A DNA stretch of 58,301 bases. Source: Prevotella sp. (GTDB lineage Bacteria > Bacteroidota > Bacteroidia > Bacteroidales > Bacteroidaceae). The DNA is taken from the NCBI GenBank assembly GCA_016281815.1, contig JAEEJK010000054.1:1-58301 (forward strand). Reading direction: 5' to 3'. Each line of letters opens with the position of its first letter. Positions within the stretch are counted from its first letter, which is position 1. Below are positions 52,114 through 58,301 of the stretch, piece by piece. Below the pieces are notes generated by a model. The model did no database searches, was not told the origin of the DNA, and saw nothing but the letters and a program-made list of their open reading frames with translations. Made by a program: the position numbers and the translations under genes.

Positions 52114-53160
52114 ATGATGGAATTAAGAAGACACATTGAAATATTACTCCTGAGCCATGACTGTGTGATCGTGCCCAATTTGGGTGGATTCATGGCTCAT
52201 CACGTCGCCGCCCGTTACGATGAGGCCGACGGCGTATTCATCCCCCCGTTCCGTTCTCTGGGCTTCAACACCCAACTGAGCATGAGTGATTCTGTTCTTG
52301 CCCAGTCCTACGCCGATGCCTATGACATCAGTTTTCCAGAGGCAGTCAGCCGTGTGGAGCACGAGGTGAACATCCTCAAGGAGCGCATTGCCAAGAACGG
52401 CCGATATGAGTTCACCGGTATCGGCACCCTGTTCATCAACGATGAAGGTCGCTATGAGTTTGAGCCCTACCCAGCAGGAATCCTCACCCCCTCTCTCTAC
52501 GGATTCGGAGCGTTGGAGATTCCGCGGCTCAGCCACACCACGAGCACGCCTCACGTGTCGCTTGAGACCAAACCCATGAGCATCATTCATCCTGCCCATT
52601 CATCAAAATTAGCCACCATCATGTCGCACATAGACGAGAGAAACCAACCTACGGAGGAAAAAACCATCAGCATTAAAGTGAGCGTGTTGCGCAATCTTGC
52701 AGTGACCGCCGTAGCCGCAGTAGCGCTGTTGCTTTTTGCCCGTCCGGTGCCGCCAGGAGAAGACATCGCGTCCGGCTCCGCCACGTCGGAGGCCAGCATG
52801 GTATCCATTCCAAATGAGGAAACCGAATTGGCTTCAGAGCAGGCAGCCGACCTTCCCAACATAGTTGGCGGCCTTGAAAAAATGTCAAAGATGATAGAGG
52901 AAAGTAAGGAGCAAGGTGTTGTTCCCGAGGTGGGAACCTACACCATTGTCCTTGCCTACAGTCTTCCTCTTGAGAATGCCCAGATGTTCCTTGCCGATGT
53001 AAAAAGCAAGGGAGCCCGCAAGGCTGTTCTGATGACCTACAAGGGTGAGAATGTCATTGCATACGGCAGTTATGCAGAGAACAGCGAAGCCTATGCTCAG
53101 TTGCAGCAACTTATAGCCGACGGCAGCATCCAGAGCGGTTGGATCATGCAAGTCAAATAA
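52114..53160 (+). CDS. HU-CCDC81-type protein with SPOR domain
   Basis: A 348-residue protein. Residues 1-140 hold the two bacterial HU-CCDC81 domains (RRHIEILLLSHDCVIVPNLGGF, quoted in part, then ANNGRYEF-like GRYEFTGIGTLFIND). A membrane helix lies at about 190-211 (NLAVTAVAAVALLLFA). The C-terminal 75 residues are a SPOR peptidoglycan-binding domain (TYTIVLAYSLPLENAQMFLA). The layout suggests a cytoplasmic HU-like part linked through the membrane to the cell wall, as proposed for this Bacteroidetes family. It ends 1 base before the FHA gene. ATGs at 52114 and 52117 are both possible starts. Confidence 0.85.
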   Translation: MMELRRHIEILLLSHDCVIVPNLGGFMAHHVAARYDEADGVFIPPFRSLGFNTQLSMSDSVLAQSYADAYDISFPEAVSRVEHEVNILKERIAKNGRYEFTGIGTLFINDEGRYEFEPYPAGILTPSLYGFGALEIPRLSHTTSTPHVSLETKPMSIIHPAHSSKLATIMSHIDERNQPTEEKTISIKVSVLRNLAVTAVAAVALLLFARPVPPGEDIASGSATSEASMVSIPNEETELASEQAADLPNIVGGLEKMSKMIEESKEQGVVPEVGTYTIVLAYSLPLENAQMFLADVKSKGARKAVLMTYKGENVIAYGSYAENSEAYAQLQQLIADGSIQSGWIMQVK

Positions 53161-53161
53161 G

Positions 53162-53686
53162 ATGAAAAGGGTCCGTTGTCCGAAATGTGATGAATTCATC
53201 ACATTTGATGAAACCAAATACGAAACTGGCCAGTCACTGGTCTTTGAGTGTCCGAACTGCCACAAGCAGTTCGGCATTCGTATGAATGTGTCACGCCTTC
53301 GCAACACTCAGAAAGACGAGCATCCCGACGAGTTGGCCAATGAAGCCGGTTGCGGTTCCATAGTTGTCATAGAGAATGTGTTTCACTACAAGCAAGTACT
53401 CCCTTTGCGCATGGGCGACAATACCATCGGCCGCTACATGAAAGGAAGCAAGACAAATACGCCCATTGAGACCAACGACCCCAGTGTGGACATGCTCCAC
53501 TGCATCATCCATGTGTCACGCGATAAGAGCGGCCATCTAAAGTATGTGCTCCGCGATGGTCCTAGCAACACCGGCACCTTTGTCGACAATCAGATACTCG
53601 GCGACCGTGAACGCCGAGTCATCACCGACGGCACATTATTCACCATCGGAGCCACCAGCATCATCCTGCGTGCTGCAGAGAAATAA
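53162..53686 (+). CDS. Zinc-ribbon and FHA-domain protein
   Basis: A 174-residue protein with an N-terminal zinc ribbon of the MJ0042 type (CPKC at 6-9 and CPNC at about 30-33) and a C-terminal forkhead-associated domain (IGRYMKG, then SVDMLHCIIHV, SNTGTFVDN). FHA domains bind phosphothreonine peptides, so the protein may sense Ser/Thr phosphorylation. No kinase gene is present in the window. It is almost certainly co-transcribed with the HU-CCDC81/SPOR gene 1 base upstream and is convergent with the next gene, 5 bases away. Confidence 0.85.
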   Translation: MKRVRCPKCDEFITFDETKYETGQSLVFECPNCHKQFGIRMNVSRLRNTQKDEHPDELANEAGCGSIVVIENVFHYKQVLPLRMGDNTIGRYMKGSKTNTPIETNDPSVDMLHCIIHVSRDKSGHLKYVLRDGPSNTGTFVDNQILGDRERRVITDGTLFTIGATSIILRAAEK

Positions 53687-53691
53687 AAGCC

Positions 53692-55011
53692 TTATTTTCT
53701 TAATTTCAGTCGGGGAATCCTGTATTTCTCACCCTCTTTCGGATCATCGTTGCCGTTATTGGCCACAATGAGATAAATGTGTATGTCCGTTCCAAGGAAA
53801 ATCCGAGAGATGGTTGCCAGATTTTGTCCTGGCATCACCGTGATGACGGTATCGATTCCCACGATGTCATAGGCACCATAAGGAATCTGAGCATTCATCG
53901 CCTCATAATTGATGGTGTCTGCGGGTGCTGCCACTTGAGTGACATCTTCCACCTCTGCCACCTTCATAGTATCTCCCCCATTCAAGGAGTCTACCATCTG
54001 GGCGGTCTGTTCGGTCTTTGCGATGCCATCGTCCTGACGGCGCAAATGCAACAGCAGGGAAATCAAGCCGATGACCAAAGCCAGCAGAGGAAGAGCATAC
54101 ATCCAAAACCTGGAACGGGCAGGAGATGGTGCAGGAGGCTCTGGAGAAGCAGGAGGCTCTGGGGAAGCAGGAGGCTCTGGGGAAGCAAGAGGTGCTACAG
54201 GCTCATCTGGAGAGGCAGAAGGATCTTGAGAGTCTAGAGGATCTAGAGAATCTGGAGAGTCTAGAGAGTCTAGAGAGTCTAGAGAGTCTGGAGATTCTGG
54301 AGATTCTGGAGATTCTGGAGCATCTTGATCTTCCTGGTTTTCGGGGGATTCTGCGGGAGCAGCCGACTCCGTGAGGATAAGGAAAGTTTTATCCTCCTCC
54401 GGTTGTTCATGGATGTTGTCATAAGGAGTCACGGTTTTGATGTCATCAAACTCCACCCCTTCGTTCAGTTCCACTTCTGGCAAATAGGAGAAAGGTCTGT
54501 TCACCCACTCACTGAGCGCAGCATCCGGTGTGAAGGACACTTTGCCAAAGATATTCTCCGCCACGCGGACTTTTGTAAGCAAGAAAGTCCCCAACTGAGG
54601 CACAGAGACCGTCTCGCCACGCTCCATGGCATCAAGGATTCCTTTGAAGAAGGTAACAGGAAACCGTTCCGCCAAATATTTGTCTGTTTTCTCCTCATCA
54701 ACCAACATCTCCGAGATGGCAGCAAACACCTTTTTTGCCGGTTCGTCTGTCTCATCCAACAAGGGGGCAGGGACAAAGTCAGCAGACAATGAGGGCGGTA
54801 CCAGGAAGCGTTTGTTAGAGTTGGCATCACAACGCACATACTCCATTTTCTTCGACACCTCAAAACGGCCGAAACCCGGAATGAGCAGTTGTCCGTTTTC
54901 TGCTAATTGTCCTGTGAGCCACCTGACGATGGCGGCCACACATTTCTCTGCTGCATTCTCTTCGCAGCCAAGTGTCTCTGCAAGAAATGATATGAGTTGT
55001 TGCGTGTTCAT
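53692..55011 (-). CDS. HU-family DNA-binding protein with low-complexity linker, membrane helix and LysM domain
   Basis: A 439-residue protein with two HU-like domains (about 1-85 and 90-185; GFGRFEVSKK and QLGTFLLTKV mark the HU beta-arms). A disordered linker (about 220-300) follows, made of Ser-Pro-Glu, Ser-Leu-Asp and Ala-Ser-Pro-Glu-Pro-Pro repeats. A membrane helix (WMYALPLLALVIGLISLLL) comes next, then a C-terminal LysM-like peptidoglycan-binding domain. The layout mirrors the nearby HU-CCDC81/SPOR protein: HU part, membrane, cell-wall domain. Its ATG overlaps the stop of rimO by 4 bases (ATGA), placing it at the end of the rpmB-ftsY-rimO operon. Confidence 0.85.
   Translation of the reverse strand: MNTQQLISFLAETLGCEENAAEKCVAAIVRWLTGQLAENGQLLIPGFGRFEVSKKMEYVRCDANSNKRFLVPPSLSADFVPAPLLDETDEPAKKVFAAISEMLVDEEKTDKYLAERFPVTFFKGILDAMERGETVSVPQLGTFLLTKVRVAENIFGKVSFTPDAALSEWVNRPFSYLPEVELNEGVEFDDIKTVTPYDNIHEQPEEDKTFLILTESAAPAESPENQEDQDAPESPESPESPDSLDSLDSLDSPDSLDPLDSQDPSASPDEPVAPLASPEPPASPEPPASPEPPAPSPARSRFWMYALPLLALVIGLISLLLHLRRQDDGIAKTEQTAQMVDSLNGGDTMKVAEVEDVTQVAAPADTINYEAMNAQIPYGAYDIVGIDTVITVMPGQNLATISRIFLGTDIHIYLIVANNGNDDPKEGEKYRIPRLKLRK
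54131..54320 (-). repeat. In-frame tandem repeats in the HU/LysM gene
   Basis: Three copies of an 18-base unit (GCAGGAGGCTCTGGRGAA, 54131-54184) are followed by about ten copies of a 9-base unit (GAGAGTCTA and variants, 54225-54320). Both unit lengths are multiples of three, so slippage would change linker length without breaking the frame. Confidence 0.85.
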
Positions 55012-56315
55012 GATTTTCTATTAACCTCCCCATACAAGTCGAATTCCTCAGCGTCGGTAATACGCACCTCGTAGAAACAGCCTCTTCTCAGTCTCCTGTT
55101 CCCAACCCTGATAAGCACTTCGGGATCAACCTCCGGAGAGGAGTACTGCGTGCGTCCCACATAGAAGTCACCATCTCTTCTGTCGATGATCACCTGCATG
55201 GTTTTCCCCACTGCCGATGCCTCAATCTCCGCGCTGATTTCCTGCTGCAAAGCCATCAGTCGGCCGAGTCGGTCCTGTTTCACCTCCTCGGGCACATCAT
55301 CCGTATAATGTCTGGCACTATAGGTGCCCTCTTCCTCTGAATAGGCAAAAGCACCCAGGCGCTCAAACCGTGCCCATCTGACGAAATCCATCAGTTGCTG
55401 GAAGTCCTCCTCTGTCTCGCCGGGGAACCCCACCATCATGGTGGTACGGAGCGCGATGCCAGGCACCGCCTCGCGGAGGGTGCGCACCAACTGATAGGTT
55501 TCCTCACTCGTCGTATCCCTTCTCATGCGCGACAGCATATTGTCTGAAACATGCTGCAGCGCCAGGTCAAGATATTTGCACACATTGTCGCGCTTGCGCA
55601 TCACCTCCAGCAGTTCCATGGGGAACTGGTTGGGATAGGCATAATGAAGTCTGATCCACCTGACGCCGGGGATATCCGCTATCTGGTCAACGAGTTCTGC
55701 AATATGCCTTTTCCCATCAATGTCAATGCCATAGTAGGTGAGTTCCTGTGCGATGACCTGCAGTTCTTTCACGCCCTGACTGACCAACCATCTCACCTCA
55801 TCCAAGATTTCCTCCATGGGTCGGCTTTTGTGCCGGTGTGTGATGAGCGGAATGGCGCAGTAGGCGCAATGTCGGTTGCATCCCTCACTGATTTTGAGAT
55901 AGGCATAGTGAGCAGGGGTGGTGAGCGTGCGCTGTCCACGGCAATCGACAGCCTCGGCCATGCCCAGGTCATCGAGCAGTTTCATATAGTCGAACTTGCC
56001 GTAATAGCCATCCACCTGTGGTATTTCCTTTTGGAGTTGTTTGAGATAACGTTCCGAAAGGCAGCCCATGACATACAGTTTTCCGATGCGTCCTTGTTCC
56101 TTGGCAAGGGTCAGTTGCAGGATCATCTGGATGCTTTCCTCCTTGGCATCACCGATAAAGCCGCACGTGTTGACGACCACGATCTCTCCGCAGGGATTAT
56201 CGCTGTCATGGTGGCACACGAAACCATGCGCCTCAAACTGTCGCATGAGCCGCTCGCTGTCCACCAGATTTTTGGAGCAGCCCATGGTGATGATGTCCAC
56301 CCTGTTTTTCCTCAT
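55008..56315 (-). CDS. rimO: Ribosomal protein S12 methylthiotransferase
   Basis: A radical-SAM enzyme that adds a methylthio group to Asp88 of ribosomal protein uS12. The 435 residues have the three-part layout: MTTase domain with cluster cysteines 13, 51 and 85 (MGCSKN, NTCGFI, MGCLSERY), radical SAM core with Cys146, Cys150 and Cys153 (GCNRHCAYC), and a C-terminal TRAM domain. The VNTCGFIGDAKEES signature distinguishes RimO from MiaB. It lies 4 bases after ftsY and overlaps the next gene, all in one operon with ribosomal proteins. Confidence 0.95.
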   Translation of the reverse strand: MRKNRVDIITMGCSKNLVDSERLMRQFEAHGFVCHHDSDNPCGEIVVVNTCGFIGDAKEESIQMILQLTLAKEQGRIGKLYVMGCLSERYLKQLQKEIPQVDGYYGKFDYMKLLDDLGMAEAVDCRGQRTLTTPAHYAYLKISEGCNRHCAYCAIPLITHRHKSRPMEEILDEVRWLVSQGVKELQVIAQELTYYGIDIDGKRHIAELVDQIADIPGVRWIRLHYAYPNQFPMELLEVMRKRDNVCKYLDLALQHVSDNMLSRMRRDTTSEETYQLVRTLREAVPGIALRTTMMVGFPGETEEDFQQLMDFVRWARFERLGAFAYSEEEGTYSARHYTDDVPEEVKQDRLGRLMALQQEISAEIEASAVGKTMQVIIDRRDGDFYVGRTQYSSPEVDPEVLIRVGNRRLRRGCFYEVRITDAEEFDLYGEVNRKS

Positions 56316-56319
56316 CAGG

Positions 56320-57282
56320 CTATTTCATCCTTTCGCCAAAAAGCGATTCCACAAACTGCTTTTTGTTGAACAGTTGCAGATCCTCCATTCCCTCGCCCAA
56401 TCCGATATATTTCACCGGCACCTTCAGTTGGTCGCTGATGCCGATGACCACACCGCCTTTGGCCGTACCGTCGAGTTTGGTCACTGCCATACTGGTAATA
56501 TTGGTCACTGCCGAGAATTGCTTAGCCTGTTCAAAGGCGTTCTGTCCTGTGCTGCCATCCAGGATGAGCAACACCTCATCGGGAGCCTCTGGCAACACCT
56601 TTTTCATCACATCCTTGATTTTCTTCAGTTCATTCATCAGCCCCACCTTGTTGTGAAGCCTTCCAGCGGTGTCGATAATCACCACGTCGGCATCATTGGC
56701 CTTGGCCGAACTGAGGGTATCGAAAGCGACAGATGCGGGGTCGGCCCCCATTTTCTGTTTGATGACCGGCACACCGACACGCTCACCCCAGATACACAAC
56801 TGATCTACGGCAGCAGCACGGAAAGTATCGGCCGCACCCAAGAACACTTTTTTCCCTGCAGCCTTGAACTGGTAAGCCAATTTTCCGATGGTAGTGGTCT
56901 TTCCCACTCCATTGACACCCACGACAAGGATGACATACGGTTTATGGTCAACTGGCAAATCCCAGTCCTCCATATCCTCTGTATTGTTCTCAGCCAGCAA
57001 GCCTGCGATTTCGTCACGGAGTATGCCATTGAGTTCTGACGTAGAGACATACTTGTCGCGTGCCACACGCTCCTCAATACGTTCAATGATTTTGAGTGTT
57101 GTTTCCACGCCCACATCAGAAGTGATCAACACCTCCTCCAGTTCATCCAGCACCTCATCATCAACTTTTGATTTGCCGGCAATGGCCTTGGATATTTTAG
57201 AGAAAAAACTCTGAGAGGAGCGCTCCAGACCTTTGTCGAGTGTCTCCTTTTTCTTCTTGTTGAAAAGTCCGAAAAAACCCAT
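56320..57282 (-). CDS. ftsY: Signal recognition particle receptor FtsY
   Basis: The SRP-GTPase docking protein that brings ribosome-nascent chain complexes to the membrane. The 320 residues hold only the N and G domains, without the long acidic A domain of E. coli. The P-loop GVNGVGKTT is at 122-130, DTFRAAAVDQL at 152-162, DTAGRLHNK and TKLDGTAKGG follow. An amphipathic N-terminal helix (MGFFGLFNKKKK) likely contacts the membrane. It is part of the rpmB-rpmG-DUF4295-ftsY-rimO run. A -7 box directly upstream may give extra expression. Confidence 0.97.
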   Translation of the reverse strand: MGFFGLFNKKKKETLDKGLERSSQSFFSKISKAIAGKSKVDDEVLDELEEVLITSDVGVETTLKIIERIEERVARDKYVSTSELNGILRDEIAGLLAENNTEDMEDWDLPVDHKPYVILVVGVNGVGKTTTIGKLAYQFKAAGKKVFLGAADTFRAAAVDQLCIWGERVGVPVIKQKMGADPASVAFDTLSSAKANDADVVIIDTAGRLHNKVGLMNELKKIKDVMKKVLPEAPDEVLLILDGSTGQNAFEQAKQFSAVTNITSMAVTKLDGTAKGGVVIGISDQLKVPVKYIGLGEGMEDLQLFNKKQFVESLFGERMK

Positions 57283-57298
57283 AATCTCAATTTTATTG

Positions 57299-57306
57299 CA
57301 AATATA
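57299..57306 (-). promoter_or_regulatory. -7 promoter box before ftsY
   Basis: Minus-strand TATATTTG matches TAnnTTTG, 16 bases before the ftsY ATG. No -33 TTTG at 19-20 bases. The 126-base gap to the DUF4295 gene contains a short inverted run (gagtgctccccaaaagg-like) that may partly terminate the ribosomal transcript. Confidence 0.45.
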
Positions 57307-57432
57307 GATAAAAAATGCGTATTATCAGCCAGCAGGATGAATAATTTGCATTTTCATACACGATTATCCCTTGAATATCAAAAAGAGTGCCCTTTTGGGG
57401 AGCACTCTCTCTGATATGTGTATTGTGAATGA

Positions 57433-57591
57433 TTATTTCTTGAAGAAATCTTGCACGGCCTCATTGGGAACCATTTGCTCGTCAAAGATGTAAGCACCAG
57501 TTTTGGGGCTTCTTACCATCTTAATCACCTTGGTGTATGCGCGTCCCTCCTTTGATCCCTCATGGAGAGAAGCCACGGTTTTCTTTGCCAT
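57433..57591 (-). CDS. DUF4295 small protein
   Basis: A 52-residue basic protein (MAKKTVASLHEGSKEGRAYT at the start, ending AVQDFFKK) recognised as the Bacteroidetes-specific DUF4295 family that lies beside rpmG. Its constant link to ribosomal protein genes suggests a ribosome-associated role, but none has been shown to my knowledge. It starts about 10 bases after the rpmG stop. Confidence 0.9.
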   Translation of the reverse strand: MAKKTVASLHEGSKEGRAYTKVIKMVRSPKTGAYIFDEQMVPNEAVQDFFKK

Positions 57592-57601
57592 ATTCTAAAT
57601 A

Positions 57602-57793
57602 TTATTTGATTTCTTTGTGAACAGTCATTTTTTTGAGGATGGGGTTGTATTTCTTCAACTCCATGCGCTCCGGTGTATTCTTGCGGTTCTTGGTGGTAAC
57701 GTAGCGGCTTGTGCCGGGAAGTCCACTGTTCTTCATCTCGGTGCACTCGAGAATGACCTGAACCCTGTTGCCTTTTGCTTTCTTAGATGCCAT
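57602..57793 (-). CDS. rpmG: 50S ribosomal protein bL33
   Basis: A 63-residue large-subunit ribosomal protein with the bL33 pattern: [20 protein letters not shown], then [20 protein letters not shown] and a basic end. It lacks the CxxC zinc pairs of the C+ form, so it is the zinc-free type. It sits 5 bases after rpmB in the usual rpmB-rpmG order. Confidence 0.95.
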   Translation of the reverse strand: MASKKAKGNRVQVILECTEMKNSGLPGTSRYVTTKNRKNTPERMELKKYNPILKKMTVHKEIK

Positions 57794-57798
57794 TTTGA

Positions 57799-58062
57799 CT
57801 AATCTCCTATAACTTTAATGTCCTTCCAATCGACATACCCTTTGGCCACTGCCTGTTTGAGGGCTGCGTCGAGACCTAATTTATTGATGGTGCGGAGACC
57901 TGCGGCACTTAACTTAAGGCTAATCCAACAATCCTCCTCCACATAAAAGAACTTCTTTGTGAACAAGTTCACATCGAAAGTGCGCTTTGTGCGATGCTTC
58001 GAGTGGGAAACATTATTGCCCACCTGGGCTTTTTTTCCCGTAATCTGACAAATCTTCGACAT
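57799..58062 (-). CDS. rpmB: 50S ribosomal protein bL28
   Basis: An 87-residue large-subunit protein with the bL28 opening [33 protein letters not shown], and the [13 protein letters not shown] segment. It begins the operon that continues with rpmG, DUF4295, ftsY, rimO and the HU/LysM gene. Its promoter is at 58114-58144. Confidence 0.95.
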   Translation of the reverse strand: MSKICQITGKKAQVGNNVSHSKHRTKRTFDVNLFTKKFFYVEEDCWISLKLSAAGLRTINKLGLDAALKQAVAKGYVDWKDIKVIGD

Positions 58063-58113
58063 TTCTATCTAAATTTTTGTTTTCGTTTTTTGATACCTAT
58101 TCCAAACAGGGTG

Positions 58114-58144
58114 CAAAGTTACTAATAATTTCCTAATGCACAAA
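58114..58144 (-). promoter_or_regulatory. Promoter of the rpmB operon
   Basis: Minus strand: TTTG (CAAA at 58141-58144), 19 bases, TAACTTTG (58114-58121), about 51 bases before the rpmB start. A full match to the Bacteroidetes consensus. Confidence 0.88.
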
Positions 58145-58225
58145 AATTTTTGATGAATTAAATTTTGATTTAATGATTTTTTGGATTTTGAGGGGGCTAG
58201 AGTAACTACTCAGTCATATGCCATG

Positions 58226-58262
58226 ACTTCTTAGGAGGTGGGAACAGCACCTCCTAAGAAGT
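58226..58262. terminator. Strong hairpin at the right end of the window
   Basis: ACTTCTTAGGAGGTG (58226-58240) pairs perfectly over 15 bp with CACCTCCTAAGAAGT (58248-58262) around a 7-base loop; TATTCTTT follows on the plus strand. It probably terminates a gene beyond the window edge or insulates the rpmB promoter. Its owner cannot be seen. Confidence 0.55.
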
Positions 58263-58301
58263 TATTCTTTCGATGAAATCTTTATCAGGGTTATCCTCAA
58301 T

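Overview
This window looks like chromosomal DNA from a gut or oral Bacteroidales bacterium, most likely Prevotella or a close relative. The reasons are a SusC/SusD pair, a giant BspA-type leucine-rich-repeat protein with a dockerin-like end, serine palmitoyltransferase, HU-CCDC81 proteins, a DUF4295 gene beside rpmG, and many promoters of the Bacteroidetes form TTTG-N19/20-TAnnTTTG. No tRNA or rRNA gene was seen; the one structural RNA is RNase P RNA (39027-39406, minus strand).

Layout. 1-10.4 kb is core: the end of a TonB-C-like protein, divergent sphingolipid synthase and lipid kinase genes, a tRNA methyltransferase, lon-tgt-LptF/G permease in one operon, and a DEAD-box helicase behind a cytosine-free minisatellite. 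10.5-17.7 kb is one 2428-residue secreted BspA-like protein built from six super-modules. 18.1-31.0 kb is an accessory island: tyrosine recombinase, YoeB-type toxin-antitoxin pair, then a rightward gene run of restriction helicase, beta-class DNA methyltransferase, EVE-like/HNH nuclease, a small protein, Z1-domain ATPase and SprT-like metallopeptidase. 31.1-33.4 kb holds two lipoprotein genes between two direct copies of a dispersed repeat. 33.6-41.9 kb is core metabolism and membrane genes (gdhA, a Dcu transporter, YihY, GSCFA, SIMPL) with more small-repeat arrays. 42.4-52.1 kb is a small polysaccharide utilization locus: SusC, SusD, a dockerin-like secreted protein and a GH3 enzyme of the beta-xylosidase type. 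52.1-58.3 kb holds HU-CCDC81/SPOR, FHA and HU/LysM proteins and the operon rpmB-rpmG-DUF4295-ftsY-rimO-HU/LysM.

The most interesting part is the island. A 21-bp perfect inverted repeat (20031-20051 and 20199-20219) bounds a 147-bp segment just upstream of the restriction operon. The only perfect TAnnTTTG box I found between the antitoxin promoter and the first restriction gene lies inside it and points away from that operon. Inversion, perhaps by the recombinase encoded about 760 bp away, would aim it at the operon. I therefore propose a phase-variable, six-gene defence locus that couples a type III-like restriction-modification pair to an HNH nuclease, a Z1 ATPase and a SprT protease, a combination I do not recognise as a named system. 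The methyltransferase also has an AT-rich segment between its catalytic motifs, as expected for a swapped target-recognition domain. All functional statements come from motif reading; no database search was run.
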